Assembly: GCF_023923205.1 (NCBI RefSeq)
Contig: NZ_CP099490.1
Span: 1,550,001 to 1,614,000 of the forward strand
Origin: Ornithinimicrobium cryptoxanthini
Lineage (GTDB): Bacteria; Actinomycetota; Actinomycetes; Actinomycetales; Dermatophilaceae
Direction of reading: 5' to 3'
DNA: 64,000 nucleotides
Shown here: one piece after another, positions 18,935-28,511 of the stretch
Layout: the number at the start of each line of letters is the position of its first letter
Position numbering within the stretch: the stretch's first letter is position 1
Made by a program: the position numbers and the translations under genes
Notes under the pieces: generated by a model
The model's input: the letters and a program-made list of their open reading frames with translations, nothing else
Told to the model about the DNA's origin: nothing
Databases searched by the model: none

Positions 18935-19735
18935 TCAGGACCACTGGCCGCGCGCGACCAGGACCTGCTTTAGCAGGTCGGCGCGGTCGCTGACGATGCC
19001 GTCCACCCCGAGGTCGAGCAGGCGGTGCATCTCGGCCTCGTCGTTGATGGTCCAGACGTGCACGAACCTGCCGGCGGCGTGGGCGGCCGCGACCGTCTGG
19101 GCGGTGACGACCGGCACGCCCCGGAAGCTCACCGGCACCTGGAGACCATCGACATCATGCAGGGCGGCCCGCACCGCAGCGGCCCGGCGACGGATGCCTG
19201 CCCCCGGCCGTGCTCGGAACGTCGTCGCCGCCAGCCGGAAGCGAGCCGTGGTGGCCTGACCGGCCGACGTGACCACGGGACGCGTGAGGCGGCGCACCGC
19301 CAGTCGCCGCCGCGCGTCCGAGAACGATGTGACACAGACCCGGTCGTGGGCGCGCGTCCGCTCGATCACCCTGACGAGCGGTCCGATCGCACCGGCCGAC
19401 TTGATGTCGATGTTGAACCGGGCCTGCGGCCAGGTGTGCAGCATCTCCTCCAGGCGCGGGATCTCCTCGGTGCCGCCGATGCGGGCGCGAGCGACCTGCT
19501 CCCACGGCATCGCGGCGATGACCCCGGTGCCGTCGCTGACCCGGTCCAGGCTCGCATCGTGGAAGGCGACCAGCACGCCGTCCGCGGTCGCGTGGACATC
19601 GGTCTCCAGATAGCGGAAGCCGAGGTCGATCGCGGCCTGGAAGGCGGCCATCGAGTTCTCCAGCCCCGAGGTGCTGAAGCCCCGGTGCGCGAGCGGGATG
19701 GGGCCGTTGTGCTCCAGATAGGCGGTGTGGCTCAC
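18935..19735 (-). CDS. glycerophosphodiester phosphodiesterase
   Basis: The protein of about 266 aa is a GDPD TIM-barrel enzyme that cleaves glycerophosphodiesters to glycerol-3-phosphate and an alcohol. It shows LAHRGFST with the catalytic His, LENSMAAF, YLETDVHATADGVLVAFHD with the Glu/Asp metal ligands and second His, and the C-terminal VHVWTIND and GVDGIVSDRAD. No signal peptide is evident. Three in-frame GTG codons (19759, 19744, 19735) could start it; 19735 gives the usual short lead before LAHRG. It is divergent from the sugar ABC operon. Confidence 0.88.
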   Translation of the reverse strand: MSHTAYLEHNGPIPLAHRGFSTSGLENSMAAFQAAIDLGFRYLETDVHATADGVLVAFHDASLDRVSDGTGVIAAMPWEQVARARIGGTEEIPRLEEMLHTWPQARFNIDIKSAGAIGPLVRVIERTRAHDRVCVTSFSDARRRLAVRRLTRPVVTSAGQATTARFRLAATTFRARPGAGIRRRAAAVRAALHDVDGLQVPVSFRGVPVVTAQTVAAAHAAGRFVHVWTINDEAEMHRLLDLGVDGIVSDRADLLKQVLVARGQWS

Positions 19736-19773
19736 ACCGGGCACGTTAGCCGACGGCACGCCCGCGACGAATG

Positions 19774-19781
19774 TTGCGCAA
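19774..19781. promoter_or_regulatory. candidate LacI-family operator
   Basis: TTGCGCAA, a perfect palindrome with the central CG typical of LacI/GalR operators, lies 72 bp upstream of the solute-binding-protein start in the divergent intergenic region. Sugar ABC operons in Actinobacteria are commonly controlled by such repressors. No LacI gene is nearby, so this is only a candidate. Confidence 0.4.
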
Positions 19782-19853
19782 ACGTGACCTGAGGTCGACC
19801 GAACGTGGCTACGTTGGGGGATACCGCAGGATCAGCCTTCGAAGGAGTTCATT

Positions 19854-21260
19854 GTGAAGAGATCTATCGGAATCGTCTCGGCCACCGCCATGGTGCTGGC
19901 CCTGGCCGCGTGCGGAGGCGACACGGGCACCGACACCCCTGCCGAGGACGACACGTCGGCCGAGGACACGAGCGAAGAGCCCCCCGCCGACACTGGCGAC
20001 GACACCGCCACCGACGATGACACGGAGGCCACCACCGATCCGGACGAGGGCGGTCTGGCGCTGCCCGACCTGTCGGGCGAGGAGCTCGAGGTCGCTGCGG
20101 TCTGGACCGGCACGGAGGAGGAGCGGTTCAACCTCGTGCTGGACGCCTTCGCGCAGGAGACCGGGGCCACCATCCAGTACACCTCCACCGGAGACGACAT
20201 CGCCCCGGTGCTGACACCACGCGTGGCCGGTGGGAACCCTCCAGACGTCGCCATGCTGCCCCAGCCCGGCCTGCTCTCGGAGTTCGCAGGACAGGACGCC
20301 CTGCAGCCACTGACGACCGACGTCGAGGCCAACATCGACGCCAACTACGACGCGGTCTGGAAGGACCTCGGCAGCGTCGACGGAGAGCTCTATGGCGTGT
20401 GGTTCAAGGCGGCCAACAAGTCGACGGTCTGGTATGACGTGGAGGCCCTGGACGCTGCCGGTGTCACTGCACCGGCGACCTGGGACGACATGGTGACTGC
20501 GTCGCAGACGGTCTCCGACTCCGGCGTGACGCCGTGGTCGATCGCCGGTGCCGACGGCTGGACGCTGACCGACTGGTTCGAGAACGTCTATCTGTCCCAG
20601 GCGGGGGCGGAGATGTATGACCAGCTGACCAACCACGAGATCCCCTGGACCGACCCCTCGGTCGAGGAGGCACTCAACACCCTGGCGCAGATCTGGGGCG
20701 CGGACGGCTTCGTGGTCCCCGGTGCCCTCCAGAACGACTTCCCGACCTCGGTGACGACGGTCTTCAGCAGCGGTGACGCCGCGATGGTCTATGAGGGTGA
20801 CTTCGTGGCCGGTGTCATCAACGATGAGACCGACTCGGTCGTGGGGGAGGACGCCAACTTCTTCCCGTTCCCGGCAGTGGGTGACGCCCCCGCCGTGGTC
20901 GGTGGTGGCGACGTCGCGGTGGCCTTCACCGACACCGAGGCCACGATGGCGCTGATGACCTACCTGGCTTCCCCGGAGGCGGCCGAGATCTGGGTCACCG
21001 AGGGCGGCTTCACCTCGCCCAACAAGAGCGTGGACACCTCGCTCTATCCCGATGACCTGTCGCGCGGGATCGCAGAGGGCCTGATCGCGGCGGGCGACGC
21101 GTTCCGCTTCGACATGTCCGACCAGATGCCGTCGGCGTTCGGTGGCACCCCGGGTGCTGGCATGTGGCAGGACCTGACCGACTTCCTGAGTGACCCGACG
21201 GACGTCCAGGGCACGATGGACAGTCTGGAGGCCAACGCGAGCGAAGCCTACGGGCGCTGA
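19854..21260 (+). CDS. extracellular solute-binding lipoprotein of sugar ABC importer
   Basis: The 468-aa protein has a lipoprotein signal peptide ending at a lipobox LALAAC (Cys20). An Asp/Glu/Thr-rich linker of about 45 residues follows, then a family-1 type sugar-binding domain. It would be anchored outside the membrane and deliver an oligosaccharide to the two permeases encoded directly downstream. GTG at 19854 is supported by a GAAGGAG ribosome-binding site 6 bases upstream. The permeases resemble alpha-glucoside (AglFG-type) transporters, so an alpha-glucoside is a reasonable but unproven ligand. No ATPase gene is in the operon, so a shared MsiK-type ATPase is likely. Confidence 0.88.
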   Translation: MKRSIGIVSATAMVLALAACGGDTGTDTPAEDDTSAEDTSEEPPADTGDDTATDDDTEATTDPDEGGLALPDLSGEELEVAAVWTGTEEERFNLVLDAFAQETGATIQYTSTGDDIAPVLTPRVAGGNPPDVAMLPQPGLLSEFAGQDALQPLTTDVEANIDANYDAVWKDLGSVDGELYGVWFKAANKSTVWYDVEALDAAGVTAPATWDDMVTASQTVSDSGVTPWSIAGADGWTLTDWFENVYLSQAGAEMYDQLTNHEIPWTDPSVEEALNTLAQIWGADGFVVPGALQNDFPTSVTTVFSSGDAAMVYEGDFVAGVINDETDSVVGEDANFFPFPAVGDAPAVVGGGDVAVAFTDTEATMALMTYLASPEAAEIWVTEGGFTSPNKSVDTSLYPDDLSRGIAEGLIAAGDAFRFDMSDQMPSAFGGTPGAGMWQDLTDFLSDPTDVQGTMDSLEANASEAYGR

Positions 21261-21288
21261 CCTTCGCAGGTGAGCGGACGGCATACGC

Positions 21289-22641
21289 GTGACTGACACC
21301 ACGACCGAGACGCGGTCGGGTGCGGGGCCAACCCGCGCCCGGCCGCGCTCTCGACCTGCCCAGGAGGGTCGCTGGCTGGCCTGGGTCTTCCTGGCCCCCG
21401 CGTCGGCTGTGCTCCTGGCCCTCGTGCTGTGGCCCATCGTCTACTCGATGTGGCGCAGCCTGTTCGACCGCACCGGCAAGGAGTTCATCGGGCTGGGCAA
21501 CTACCAGCGCATCTTCACCGACCCGGACACGTTCACGGCGCTGAAGAACAACCTGATCTGGGTGATCGTCGCGCCGATCCTGGTGACCGTCCTTGGGCTG
21601 ATCTTTGCGGTGCTGACCGAGCGGATCCGGTGGAGCACGGCGTTCAAGCTGGTCGTCTTCATGCCGATGGCGATCTCGTTCCTGGCCGCCGGCATCATCT
21701 TCCGGGTGGTCTATGAGGAGGACCCGAACCGCGGCCTGGCCAACGCCATCGTGACCAGCGTGCACGACATCTTCAACGACTCGTCGCAGTATCCCGGCGC
21801 GCGACCCCGGGACGCCGAGGCCCTGCCCGCCGCGGACGCGGGCGGATTTGCCTCCGCCGCGCAGGTGGAGCCGGGCACCGTCCTGCAGATCCCGCTCGTC
21901 GGCGTGGGTGCCGATGAACTTCCGGAGGAACCCACCCTCGCCACCCCACCCGGGGAGGCCGCGGCGGACACGGTCACCGGCACGGTGTGGTTCGACTTCG
22001 TGCGCGGAGGGGGCGGGACACCCGGTGAGATCGACGACGGAGAGGCGGCGTTGCCGGGCGTCGTGGTCCAGGCGGTCCGTGACGGGGAGGTGGTGGCGGA
22101 CGCCACGACCGACGACAGCGGTCAGTTCACCCTGGAGGGACTCGACTCCGGCGTGGTCCAGATCGTGCTGCCGGCCGAGAACTTCGCCCCACCGTTCCGC
22201 GGTGTCTCGTGGCTCGGCCCGGGACTGGTCACGCCCTCGATCATCACGGCATACGTCTGGATGTGGGCGGGTTTTGCGATGGTCCTCATCGGCGCCGGGC
22301 TCTCCTCGATCCCGCGCGACGCTCTGGAGGCCGCGCGCATCGACGGGGCCAGCGAGTGGCAGGTCTTCCGGCTGATCACGGTGCCGCTGCTGGCACCGGT
22401 GCTCACGGTGGTCCTCGTGACGATGATCATCAACGTGCTGAAGATCTTTGACCTGATCTACATTATCGCGCCAGGTTCGTCGGCCTCGGCGGCCAACGTC
22501 ATTGCGGTGCAGATGTGGGCCGTGTCGTTCGGCGGCGCGCAGGACTTCGGGATGGGCAGTGCCCTCGGCGTCTTCCTCTTCCTGCTCGTCCTGCCCGCGA
22601 TGCTGTTCAACATCCGTCGGTTCCGGCAGGAGCAGCTATGA
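21289..22641 (+). CDS. sugar ABC transporter permease with inserted extracytoplasmic domain
   Basis: The 450-aa MalF/AglF-like permease is longer than the usual 290-320 aa. Membrane spans occur at about 25-45, 90-115 and 120-143, then resume from about 315. The EAA loop (ALEAARIDGASEWQVF) lies near 345-360. The extra block at about 150-310 contains GTVWFDF, DGEAALPGVVVQAV and TTDDSGQFTLEGL, the look of a CNA-B/carboxypeptidase-regulatory-like beta-sandwich placed in a periplasm-facing loop. It pairs with the next permease, overlapping it by 4 bp. The insert could contact the binding protein or the cell wall; that is inference. Confidence 0.88.
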   Translation: MTDTTTETRSGAGPTRARPRSRPAQEGRWLAWVFLAPASAVLLALVLWPIVYSMWRSLFDRTGKEFIGLGNYQRIFTDPDTFTALKNNLIWVIVAPILVTVLGLIFAVLTERIRWSTAFKLVVFMPMAISFLAAGIIFRVVYEEDPNRGLANAIVTSVHDIFNDSSQYPGARPRDAEALPAADAGGFASAAQVEPGTVLQIPLVGVGADELPEEPTLATPPGEAAADTVTGTVWFDFVRGGGGTPGEIDDGEAALPGVVVQAVRDGEVVADATTDDSGQFTLEGLDSGVVQIVLPAENFAPPFRGVSWLGPGLVTPSIITAYVWMWAGFAMVLIGAGLSSIPRDALEAARIDGASEWQVFRLITVPLLAPVLTVVLVTMIINVLKIFDLIYIIAPGSSASAANVIAVQMWAVSFGGAQDFGMGSALGVFLFLLVLPAMLFNIRRFRQEQL

Positions 22642-23570
22642 GTGTCGCCACCGGCGGCGGGGCCGCCGCAGTGCCCGAGGACGTCGACCTCAAGGAGAGG
22701 TCGACCCCCGCGGTGCGCAAGCCGAGCGTCGGGTCCCGCGTCAGCGAGTTCCTGAGCCGGGGCATGGTCTCCGTCGTGCTGGCCCTGATCGCGGTCTTCT
22801 GGCTGATGCCGACGATCGGGCTGTTCGTCGCGTCGTTGCGCACGGCGCAGGACAACAACACCACCGGCTGGTGGACGGCGCTGACCAAGCCGGCGCAGCT
22901 GACCGTCGACAACTACCAGAAGATGCTCAACAACGACGGCATGGTCAACGCCTTCTTCAACACGGTCTGGATCACCATCCCGGCGACCCTGCTCGTGGTG
23001 CTGGTGGCCTCCCTCGCGGCCTATGCCTTCGCGTGGATGGAGTTCCCGGGACGGGACTGGATGTTCATCGTCATCGTCGGGCTGCTCGTCGTGCCGGTGC
23101 AGGTGGCGCTGATCCCGGTCGCCAACCTCTTCGGAGACGTGGGCATCTATGGCTCACGCATCTCGGTGATCCTGTTCCACGTCGCCTTCGGCCTGCCGTT
23201 CGCAGTCTTCCTGCTGCGCAACTTCTTTGCCGGGGTCCCGCGCGAGCTCATGGAGGCGGCGCGGCTCGACGGGGCGGGGGAGTGGCGCATCTTCCGCAGC
23301 GTCGTCCTGCCGCTCGGCCTGCCGGCCATCGCGTCGCTAGGGATCTTCCAGTTCCTGTGGGTGTGGAACGACATGCTCGTCGCGCTGGTCTTCGCCGACA
23401 GCTCGGCGGCGCCGCTGACGGTGGCGCTGCAGTCCCAGACCAGGCAGTTCGGGTCCAACATCGACGTGCTGGCCACCGGCGCCTTCCTGTCCCTGGTGGT
23501 GCCGCTGGTGGTCTTCTTCTCGTTCCAGCGCTACTTCCAGCAGGGCGTCCTCGCCGGCTCCGTGAAGTAG
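22638..23570 (+). CDS. sugar ABC transporter permease (MalG/AglG-like)
   Basis: The 310-aa inner-membrane permease has six predicted spans and the conserved EAA loop ELMEAARLDGAGEWRIF near residues 210-225, which docks on the ATPase. It starts with ATG overlapping the stop of the first permease gene, giving a binding protein/permease/permease operon. The N-terminal 45 residues are a cytoplasmic extension rich in charged residues. It works with the upstream genes in sugar uptake. The operon ends here, 28 bp before the end of the convergent MurA-like gene. Confidence 0.9.
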   Translation: MSVATGGGAAAVPEDVDLKERSTPAVRKPSVGSRVSEFLSRGMVSVVLALIAVFWLMPTIGLFVASLRTAQDNNTTGWWTALTKPAQLTVDNYQKMLNNDGMVNAFFNTVWITIPATLLVVLVASLAAYAFAWMEFPGRDWMFIVIVGLLVVPVQVALIPVANLFGDVGIYGSRISVILFHVAFGLPFAVFLLRNFFAGVPRELMEAARLDGAGEWRIFRSVVLPLGLPAIASLGIFQFLWVWNDMLVALVFADSSAAPLTVALQSQTRQFGSNIDVLATGAFLSLVVPLVVFFSFQRYFQQGVLAGSVK

Positions 23571-23598
23571 CCCACCCGCACCTATCCCAAAAGGGGGG

Positions 23599-25128
23599 TC
23601 AGATGTCGCGGAAGGTCTGGATGTCGGCGCCCAGGTTGTTCAACCGCGTCGCCAGGTCCTCGTAGCCGCGGTGGATCACATAGACGTTGCGCAGCACCGA
23701 CTCGCCCGGGGCCGCGAGCATCGCCAGGAGGATGACCACGCCAGGACGCAGCGCCGGCGGGCACATGATCTCGCCAGCACGCCACTTGGTGGGGCCCTCG
23801 ACCATGACGCGGTGCGGGTCCATCAGGTGCACCTTGGCGCCCAGGGTCGTCAGCTCCGTCAGATAGATCGCGCGGTTCTCATAGACCCAGTCGTGGATCA
23901 GGGTCGACCCCTCGGCGCACGCTGCGATGATCGCGAAGAAGGGCAGGTTGTCGATGTTGAGCCCGGGGAACGGCAGCGGATGGATCTTGTCCATCGCCGC
24001 CTTGAGCGGCCCCTCGATGGTCTTCAGATCGACCAGACGGGTGTGGCCGTTGGCCGAGACATACTCCTCGGAGAGCTCGTAGTGCAGCCCCATCGTGTCC
24101 AGCACCGCCAGCTCGATCTCCATGAACTCGATCGGCACCCGCTTGATGGTGATCTCACTGCCGGTCACCACGGCCGCCGCCAACAGGCTCATCGCCTCGA
24201 TCGGGTCCTCGGAGGGGGAGTACTCGATGTCCTGGTTGATGGACTCGACACCGGTGACGGTCAGCGTCGTCGTGCCCAGGCCCTCGATGGTCACGCCCAG
24301 CTGCTGCAGGAAGACGATCAGGTCTTGGACCATGTAGTTCGAGGATGCGTTGCGGATCACGGTCGTGCCGGGGTGTCGGGCAGCGGCGAGCAGGACGTTC
24401 TCGGTGACGGTGTCGCCGCGCTCAGTCAGCACGATGGGGCGGCCGGGGCGCCGGTCAGGGTCGACGGTCACGTGGTAGCTGCCCATCGTGGCCGTGACGT
24501 CGATGCCGAAGTGGCGCAGTGCCACCATGTGCGGCTCGACGGTGCGGGTCCCGAGGTCGCAACCCCCGGCATACGGCAGCTCGAAGTCGTGGAACTCGTG
24601 CATCAGCGGGCCGAGGAACATGATGATGGTGCGCGTGCGGCGGGCCGCCGCCTCGTCTATGGCCGCCAGGTCGATCGAGGCCGGCGGGATGATCTCGAGG
24701 TCGGAGGAGTCCTGCAGCCAGCGGATCTTGAAGCCGATGCTGGACAGCACCTCGACGATGCGGTTGACCTCCTCGATGCGAGCCAGGTTGCGCAGCGTGG
24801 TCCTGCCTTTGTTGAGCATGGAGGCGCAGAGGAGGGCGACGGCAGCGTTCTTGGACGTGCGCACGTCGATCTCGCCGGAGAGGCGCTTGCCGCCGTTGAT
24901 GCGGAGGTTCTGGGGCAGCGCGCTGCCCACGGAGACGATCTCGGAGTCCAGACTCTCCCCGATGCGGGCCAACATCTCGAGGGAGAGGTTCTGCTTGCCC
25001 TGCTCGATGCGCGCGACGGCCGACTGGCTGGTGTTGAGGAGGGCTGCCAGCTCGGCCTGGGTCAGATCCTTGTGCCGGCGGGCGTCCCGGATCAGTGCGC
25101 CGATGCGGGACAGATAGCTCTCAGTCAT
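23599..25128 (-). CDS. UDP-N-acetylglucosamine 1-carboxyvinyltransferase-like protein with N-terminal XRE domain
   Basis: A 509-aa fusion. Residues about 1-65 form an XRE-type helix-turn-helix (LTQAELAALLNTSQSAVARIEQG). Residues about 75-505 form an EPSP-synthase-fold MurA-like domain with ISIDVRTSKNA-type start (SGEIDVRTSKNA). The MurA PEP-binding cysteine appears conserved as Cys190 in the GGCDLGTRTVEPH loop. MurA commits UDP-GlcNAc to peptidoglycan, but this divergent copy is unlikely to be the housekeeping enzyme. A regulatory or specialised cell-wall role is possible. The ATG at 25128 is preferred over an earlier in-frame start at 25146. Confidence 0.85.
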   Translation of the reverse strand: MTESYLSRIGALIRDARRHKDLTQAELAALLNTSQSAVARIEQGKQNLSLEMLARIGESLDSEIVSVGSALPQNLRINGGKRLSGEIDVRTSKNAAVALLCASMLNKGRTTLRNLARIEEVNRIVEVLSSIGFKIRWLQDSSDLEIIPPASIDLAAIDEAAARRTRTIIMFLGPLMHEFHDFELPYAGGCDLGTRTVEPHMVALRHFGIDVTATMGSYHVTVDPDRRPGRPIVLTERGDTVTENVLLAAARHPGTTVIRNASSNYMVQDLIVFLQQLGVTIEGLGTTTLTVTGVESINQDIEYSPSEDPIEAMSLLAAAVVTGSEITIKRVPIEFMEIELAVLDTMGLHYELSEEYVSANGHTRLVDLKTIEGPLKAAMDKIHPLPFPGLNIDNLPFFAIIAACAEGSTLIHDWVYENRAIYLTELTTLGAKVHLMDPHRVMVEGPTKWRAGEIMCPPALRPGVVILLAMLAAPGESVLRNVYVIHRGYEDLATRLNNLGADIQTFRDI

Positions 25129-25146
25129 CGAACTACTGTAGATCAC

Positions 25147-25397
25147 ATATGAGATAAGGAACCGGATCGCGGGTGAGTCGGCGGGTGTGTCGGCGCGAGT
25201 CGGGACGGTTGGGACGACACAGACGCGAGCGGCCGAGGGACGGGCGGCTGCAGCGTGCAGGTGAACTCTGGGGCCGACGACACGCCGGGGGTGGACGGCC
25301 CTAGCGTGCAGGTGAACTCTGGGGCCGACGTGGGTCTGGCGCAGGCTGTGTCGCAGTCTGGGTGCGCAGGCTGTGGCGTGGGTGGCGACCGCGCCGA
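25147..25397. other. intergenic region between MurA-like and rnd genes
   Basis: About 250 bp without a credible gene. It carries the promoter side of the MurA-like gene and a pair of 28-bp direct repeats listed separately. I see no RNA gene or strong hairpin. Confidence 0.5.
25252..25330. repeat. direct repeat of 28 bp, two copies
   Basis: Identical copies occupy 25252-25279 and 25303-25330, each starting agcgtgcaggtgaactctgg, with a 51-bp period. They lie downstream of rnd. Such intergenic repeats may be a dispersed family, but only these two copies are visible here. Confidence 0.8.
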
Positions 25398-26741
25398 TCA
25401 GTCGGCGTCGGGGATCTCGCGCAGAGCGTTGACGACGAGGGGAGTGACCAGGTCACGCTGCCAGGGCCGTGCGTCGTGACCGGCGAACGCGGCGTCGACG
25501 GAGGGCGCATCGAAGGCCTCGGGCGGTGTCCAGAGCACGCGTCGCAGGGTCTCGGGAGTCATCAGGTTCTCGATCGGGACGCGCACCGACTCGGACAGCT
25601 CGGCAAGCCCGGCACGCACCTGCGCCAGCCGGGCCGCGGCCACAGGGTCCTTGTCGGCCCACATCCGGGCGGCCGGTGGGGAGTCGTTGCGTCGCGCCAG
25701 CTCCGGCAGGTCATCCTCCGGCAACTCGTGCGCTGCCGAGATGGCCTCCAGCCACTGTCGTTGATAGCGCGTGATCCCCTGGCTGGCGCGACGCTGGCGG
25801 GAGCGGCCGGACTCCACGGACCGGTCGCTGAGCAGGGCGCTTGAGGTCCGGGGCTGGCGCACGGCCAGGTCGATCAGGGTCGCATCGGGCAACACTCGGC
25901 CCGGGGCGACGTCGCGCTGCTGGGCGATCAGGTCGCGCGTGGTCCACAGGGAGCGGACGTGGGCGGCGATGCGGCGGCTGCGGACCTTGTGCATGCCCGA
26001 GGTGCGGCGCCACGGGTCCGGGCGCGGACCGGCGGTGCTGAACTGTGCCTCGAAGGCAAACTCCTGCTCGGCCCACTCGGCCTTGCCCTGCTCGGCCAGG
26101 TCCGCAGCCACCGCGTCCCGCAGCTCGACGAGCAGCTCGACGTCGAGCGCGGCATACAGCAGCCAGGGTTGGGGCAGGGGCCGGGTCGACCAGTCGACGG
26201 CTGAGTGCTCCTTGGCCAGGCTGACCCCGAGGTAGTGCTCAAGCACCGCAGCCAGGCCGACCTTGGGCAGCCCGGCGAGGCGGGCTCCGAGCTCGGTGTC
26301 GAAGAGGGAGGAGGGACGCATCCCCACCTCGGCCAGGCACGGGATGTCCTGGGTCGCCGCGTGGAGCACCCACTGGGCGTCAGCCAGGGCGGCGTTGACC
26401 GGGCTCAGGTCGGGCACCGCGATCGGGTCGATCAACCAGCTGCCGGCGCCCTCGCGACGCAGCTGGACCAGATAGGCGCGCTGACCATAGCGATAGCCCG
26501 AGGCGCGTTCGGCGTCCACGGCGACCGGGCCGGTGCCACCGGCCAGCGCCGCGACCGCCTCCGCGAGGGCGGACGCGTCGGCCGTGACGTCAGGCACGCC
26601 CTCCGACGGGGCGGTCAGCGGTGCGACGACGACAGCTGGCTCCTCAGGGGCGGCTGCGTGCCCCGTCCCCGCGTCCGAAACGGCAGCAGAGCCGTCGTTG
26701 AAGTCGGGTTGGTTGGGGGGCACGGTGGACGAGTCTGTCAT
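25398..26741 (-). CDS. rnd: ribonuclease D family protein
   Basis: This 447-aa 3'-5' exoribonuclease has a DEDDy exonuclease core followed by a C-terminal HRDC domain. In the core, [19 protein letters not shown] holds the first Asp/Glu pair, [10 protein letters not shown] and [12 protein letters not shown] follow, and YAALDVELL holds the last Asp with a Tyr upstream. The role is maturation and turnover of structured RNAs. The N-terminal 50 residues are a low-complexity extension. It lies 12 bp downstream of the DUF3000 gene and probably shares its transcript, an arrangement common in Actinobacteria. Confidence 0.9.
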   Translation of the reverse strand: MTDSSTVPPNQPDFNDGSAAVSDAGTGHAAAPEEPAVVVAPLTAPSEGVPDVTADASALAEAVAALAGGTGPVAVDAERASGYRYGQRAYLVQLRREGAGSWLIDPIAVPDLSPVNAALADAQWVLHAATQDIPCLAEVGMRPSSLFDTELGARLAGLPKVGLAAVLEHYLGVSLAKEHSAVDWSTRPLPQPWLLYAALDVELLVELRDAVAADLAEQGKAEWAEQEFAFEAQFSTAGPRPDPWRRTSGMHKVRSRRIAAHVRSLWTTRDLIAQQRDVAPGRVLPDATLIDLAVRQPRTSSALLSDRSVESGRSRQRRASQGITRYQRQWLEAISAAHELPEDDLPELARRNDSPPAARMWADKDPVAAARLAQVRAGLAELSESVRVPIENLMTPETLRRVLWTPPEAFDAPSVDAAFAGHDARPWQRDLVTPLVVNALREIPDAD

Positions 26742-26753
26742 CGCGGACCGACC

Positions 26754-27317
26754 TCAGCGTCGCTGGGGCAGCGCGACGACGCCCTCGGGCAGGGGCGGCA
26801 GGCCGGCGATGGTGCACAACAGGTCGCCCCAGGCCTGCAGGTGCGCGTCGATCCGTCCGTCCAGCGGGGTCCACGAGGCGCGGATCTCCATCTCGACGGT
26901 CGGCTCGCGTTCAGCCAGGGCGCCAAAGCTCTCACTGAGCACGCAGGTCACGGTGCCGGCGGTGGCCGCCCACTCCAGCCCCCGGGCCTCGAGCGCATCG
27001 GTCAGCCAGGACCAGCCGACGGTGCCGACAAAGGGGTCGTGGCCCACCTCGGGCTCGACCGTGGCCTTGGCATAGGTGACCACGCGCCACTGACCCTCCC
27101 AGGGTTCGGGCTCGGCCGGGTCGTGCAGCACGACGAACCGGCCGGTCGCGATCGGCTCGTCGTCGGCGTTGCGGCTGGGGATCACCTCGCCGGACAGGGC
27201 GAGGGCCGAGGGCGCCAGGCGGGTCGGCGCCGGCACCTCCTCGATCAGGACCTCAGGGCGCAGCACTGCTGCGCGCACCGACGTCAACGCCTCAGCGAAG
27301 GTCGAGTCCTCACGCAC
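26754..27317 (-). CDS. DUF3000 family protein
   Basis: The 187-aa soluble protein matches the actinobacterial DUF3000 family, which is usually encoded between hemE and rnd as here. It has [13 protein letters not shown] and [13 protein letters not shown] segments and no catalytic motif I can identify. GTG at 27317 is chosen because GGAGGTGA lies directly upstream. Its function is unknown. It is divergent from hemE with 141 bp between starts, so the two promoters share this gap. Confidence 0.85.
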   Translation of the reverse strand: MREDSTFAEALTSVRAAVLRPEVLIEEVPAPTRLAPSALALSGEVIPSRNADDEPIATGRFVVLHDPAEPEPWEGQWRVVTYAKATVEPEVGHDPFVGTVGWSWLTDALEARGLEWAATAGTVTCVLSESFGALAEREPTVEMEIRASWTPLDGRIDAHLQAWGDLLCTIAGLPPLPEGVVALPQRR

Positions 27318-27458
27318 GATCTCACCTCCGGACGCTCTGCGCCGCCCGGACTGTATGCGGCTACCCACCGGATCAGCGTAGGTCCCCCCACCGGTCGAAC
27401 CAGGCAGGCCACGCCGACGGCGTCCGGACCCGTCAGCAGGGCGTGGCAGGATCGCACC

Positions 27459-28511
27459 GTGACCACCTCCACCACACCCGCGACGACAGATGACCCGAGC
27501 CAGAGCGCTCTGCTGCAGGCCGCCCGGGGCCAGCGCCCACGGCATACCCCTGTCTGGTTCATGCGCCAGGCCGGCCGGTCCCTGCCGGAGTACCGCGAGC
27601 TGCGCCAGGGCACCAACATGCTCGAGTCGTGCGCGACCCCGGACCTGGTCACTGAGATCACGCTGCAACCGGTCCGCCGGCACGGAGTGGACGCCGCGAT
27701 CCTGTTCAGCGACATCGTGGTCCCACTCAAGGCCGTCGGGGTCGACCTGGACATCGTCGCGGGCGTCGGACCGGTAGTAGCTGAGCCGTTCGCCACCCGT
27801 GCCGACCTGGACCGGCTGCCGGACCTCACGCCGGAGCACGTGCCCTACATCACCGAGGCGGTCGGGGCACTGGTTGCCGCCCTGGGTCCGACCCCGCTCA
27901 TCGGTTTCAGCGGGGCGCCGTTCACTCTCGCGAGCTATCTGGTCGAGGGTGGGCCGTCCAAGAACCACCAGCGGACCAAGGCGATGATGCACGGCGACCC
28001 GGAGCTGTGGCGGGCCCTCTGTGACCGCCTCGCCCAGATCGCCGCGACCTTCCTGCAGGTCCAGATCGACGCCGGGGCCTCCATGGTGCAGCTGTTCGAC
28101 TCGTGGGTGGGGGCCCTGCCGCGGACGGACTACCTGCGCTTCGTCGAGCCGCACTCGCGTGCGGTGCTCGAGTCGGTGGGCGACCAGGTGCCTCGGATCC
28201 ACTTCGGGGTGGGCACCGGCGAGCTCCTCGCCGACATGGCGGCGGCAGGGGCGGATGTGATCGGGGTCGACTACCGGCTCTCCCTCACCGATGCCGTCGC
28301 TCGCACGGACGGGAAGTATGCCGTGCAGGGCAACCTTGACCCTGCCCTCCTGTTTGCGCCGTGGCCAGTCATCGAGGGCCGGGTCCGCGAGATCGTGCAG
28401 GAGGGGCGGGCGGCACCGGGGCACATCTTCAACCTCGGGCACGGTGTCCTGCCGGACACCGACCCGACCGTGCTCACCCGCGTGGTCGAGCTGGTGCACT
28501 CACTGGGCTGA
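27459..28511 (+). CDS. hemE: uroporphyrinogen decarboxylase
   Basis: The 350-aa enzyme decarboxylates the four acetate side chains of uroporphyrinogen III to give coproporphyrinogen III in heme synthesis. It carries the signature [16 protein letters not shown] near residues 28-43 and [13 protein letters not shown], plus the conserved Asp in FSDIVVPL. The GTG start at 27459 gives the standard N-terminal length. The 3' end overlaps the convergent membrane-protein gene by 12 bp. The hemY-type and hemQ genes about 3-4 kb downstream complete a coproporphyrin-type heme block. Confidence 0.95.
   Translation: MTTSTTPATTDDPSQSALLQAARGQRPRHTPVWFMRQAGRSLPEYRELRQGTNMLESCATPDLVTEITLQPVRRHGVDAAILFSDIVVPLKAVGVDLDIVAGVGPVVAEPFATRADLDRLPDLTPEHVPYITEAVGALVAALGPTPLIGFSGAPFTLASYLVEGGPSKNHQRTKAMMHGDPELWRALCDRLAQIAATFLQVQIDAGASMVQLFDSWVGALPRTDYLRFVEPHSRAVLESVGDQVPRIHFGVGTGELLADMAAAGADVIGVDYRLSLTDAVARTDGKYAVQGNLDPALLFAPWPVIEGRVREIVQEGRAAPGHIFNLGHGVLPDTDPTVLTRVVELVHSLG

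Noticed and set aside
25252..25330. Possible CRISPR array
   Set aside because: There are only two copies, 23 bp apart, with no further units or cas genes.
26205..27458. Plus-strand extension upstream of hemE
   Set aside because: It is antisense to rnd and the DUF3000 gene; conserved hemE sequence begins after the GTG at 27459.
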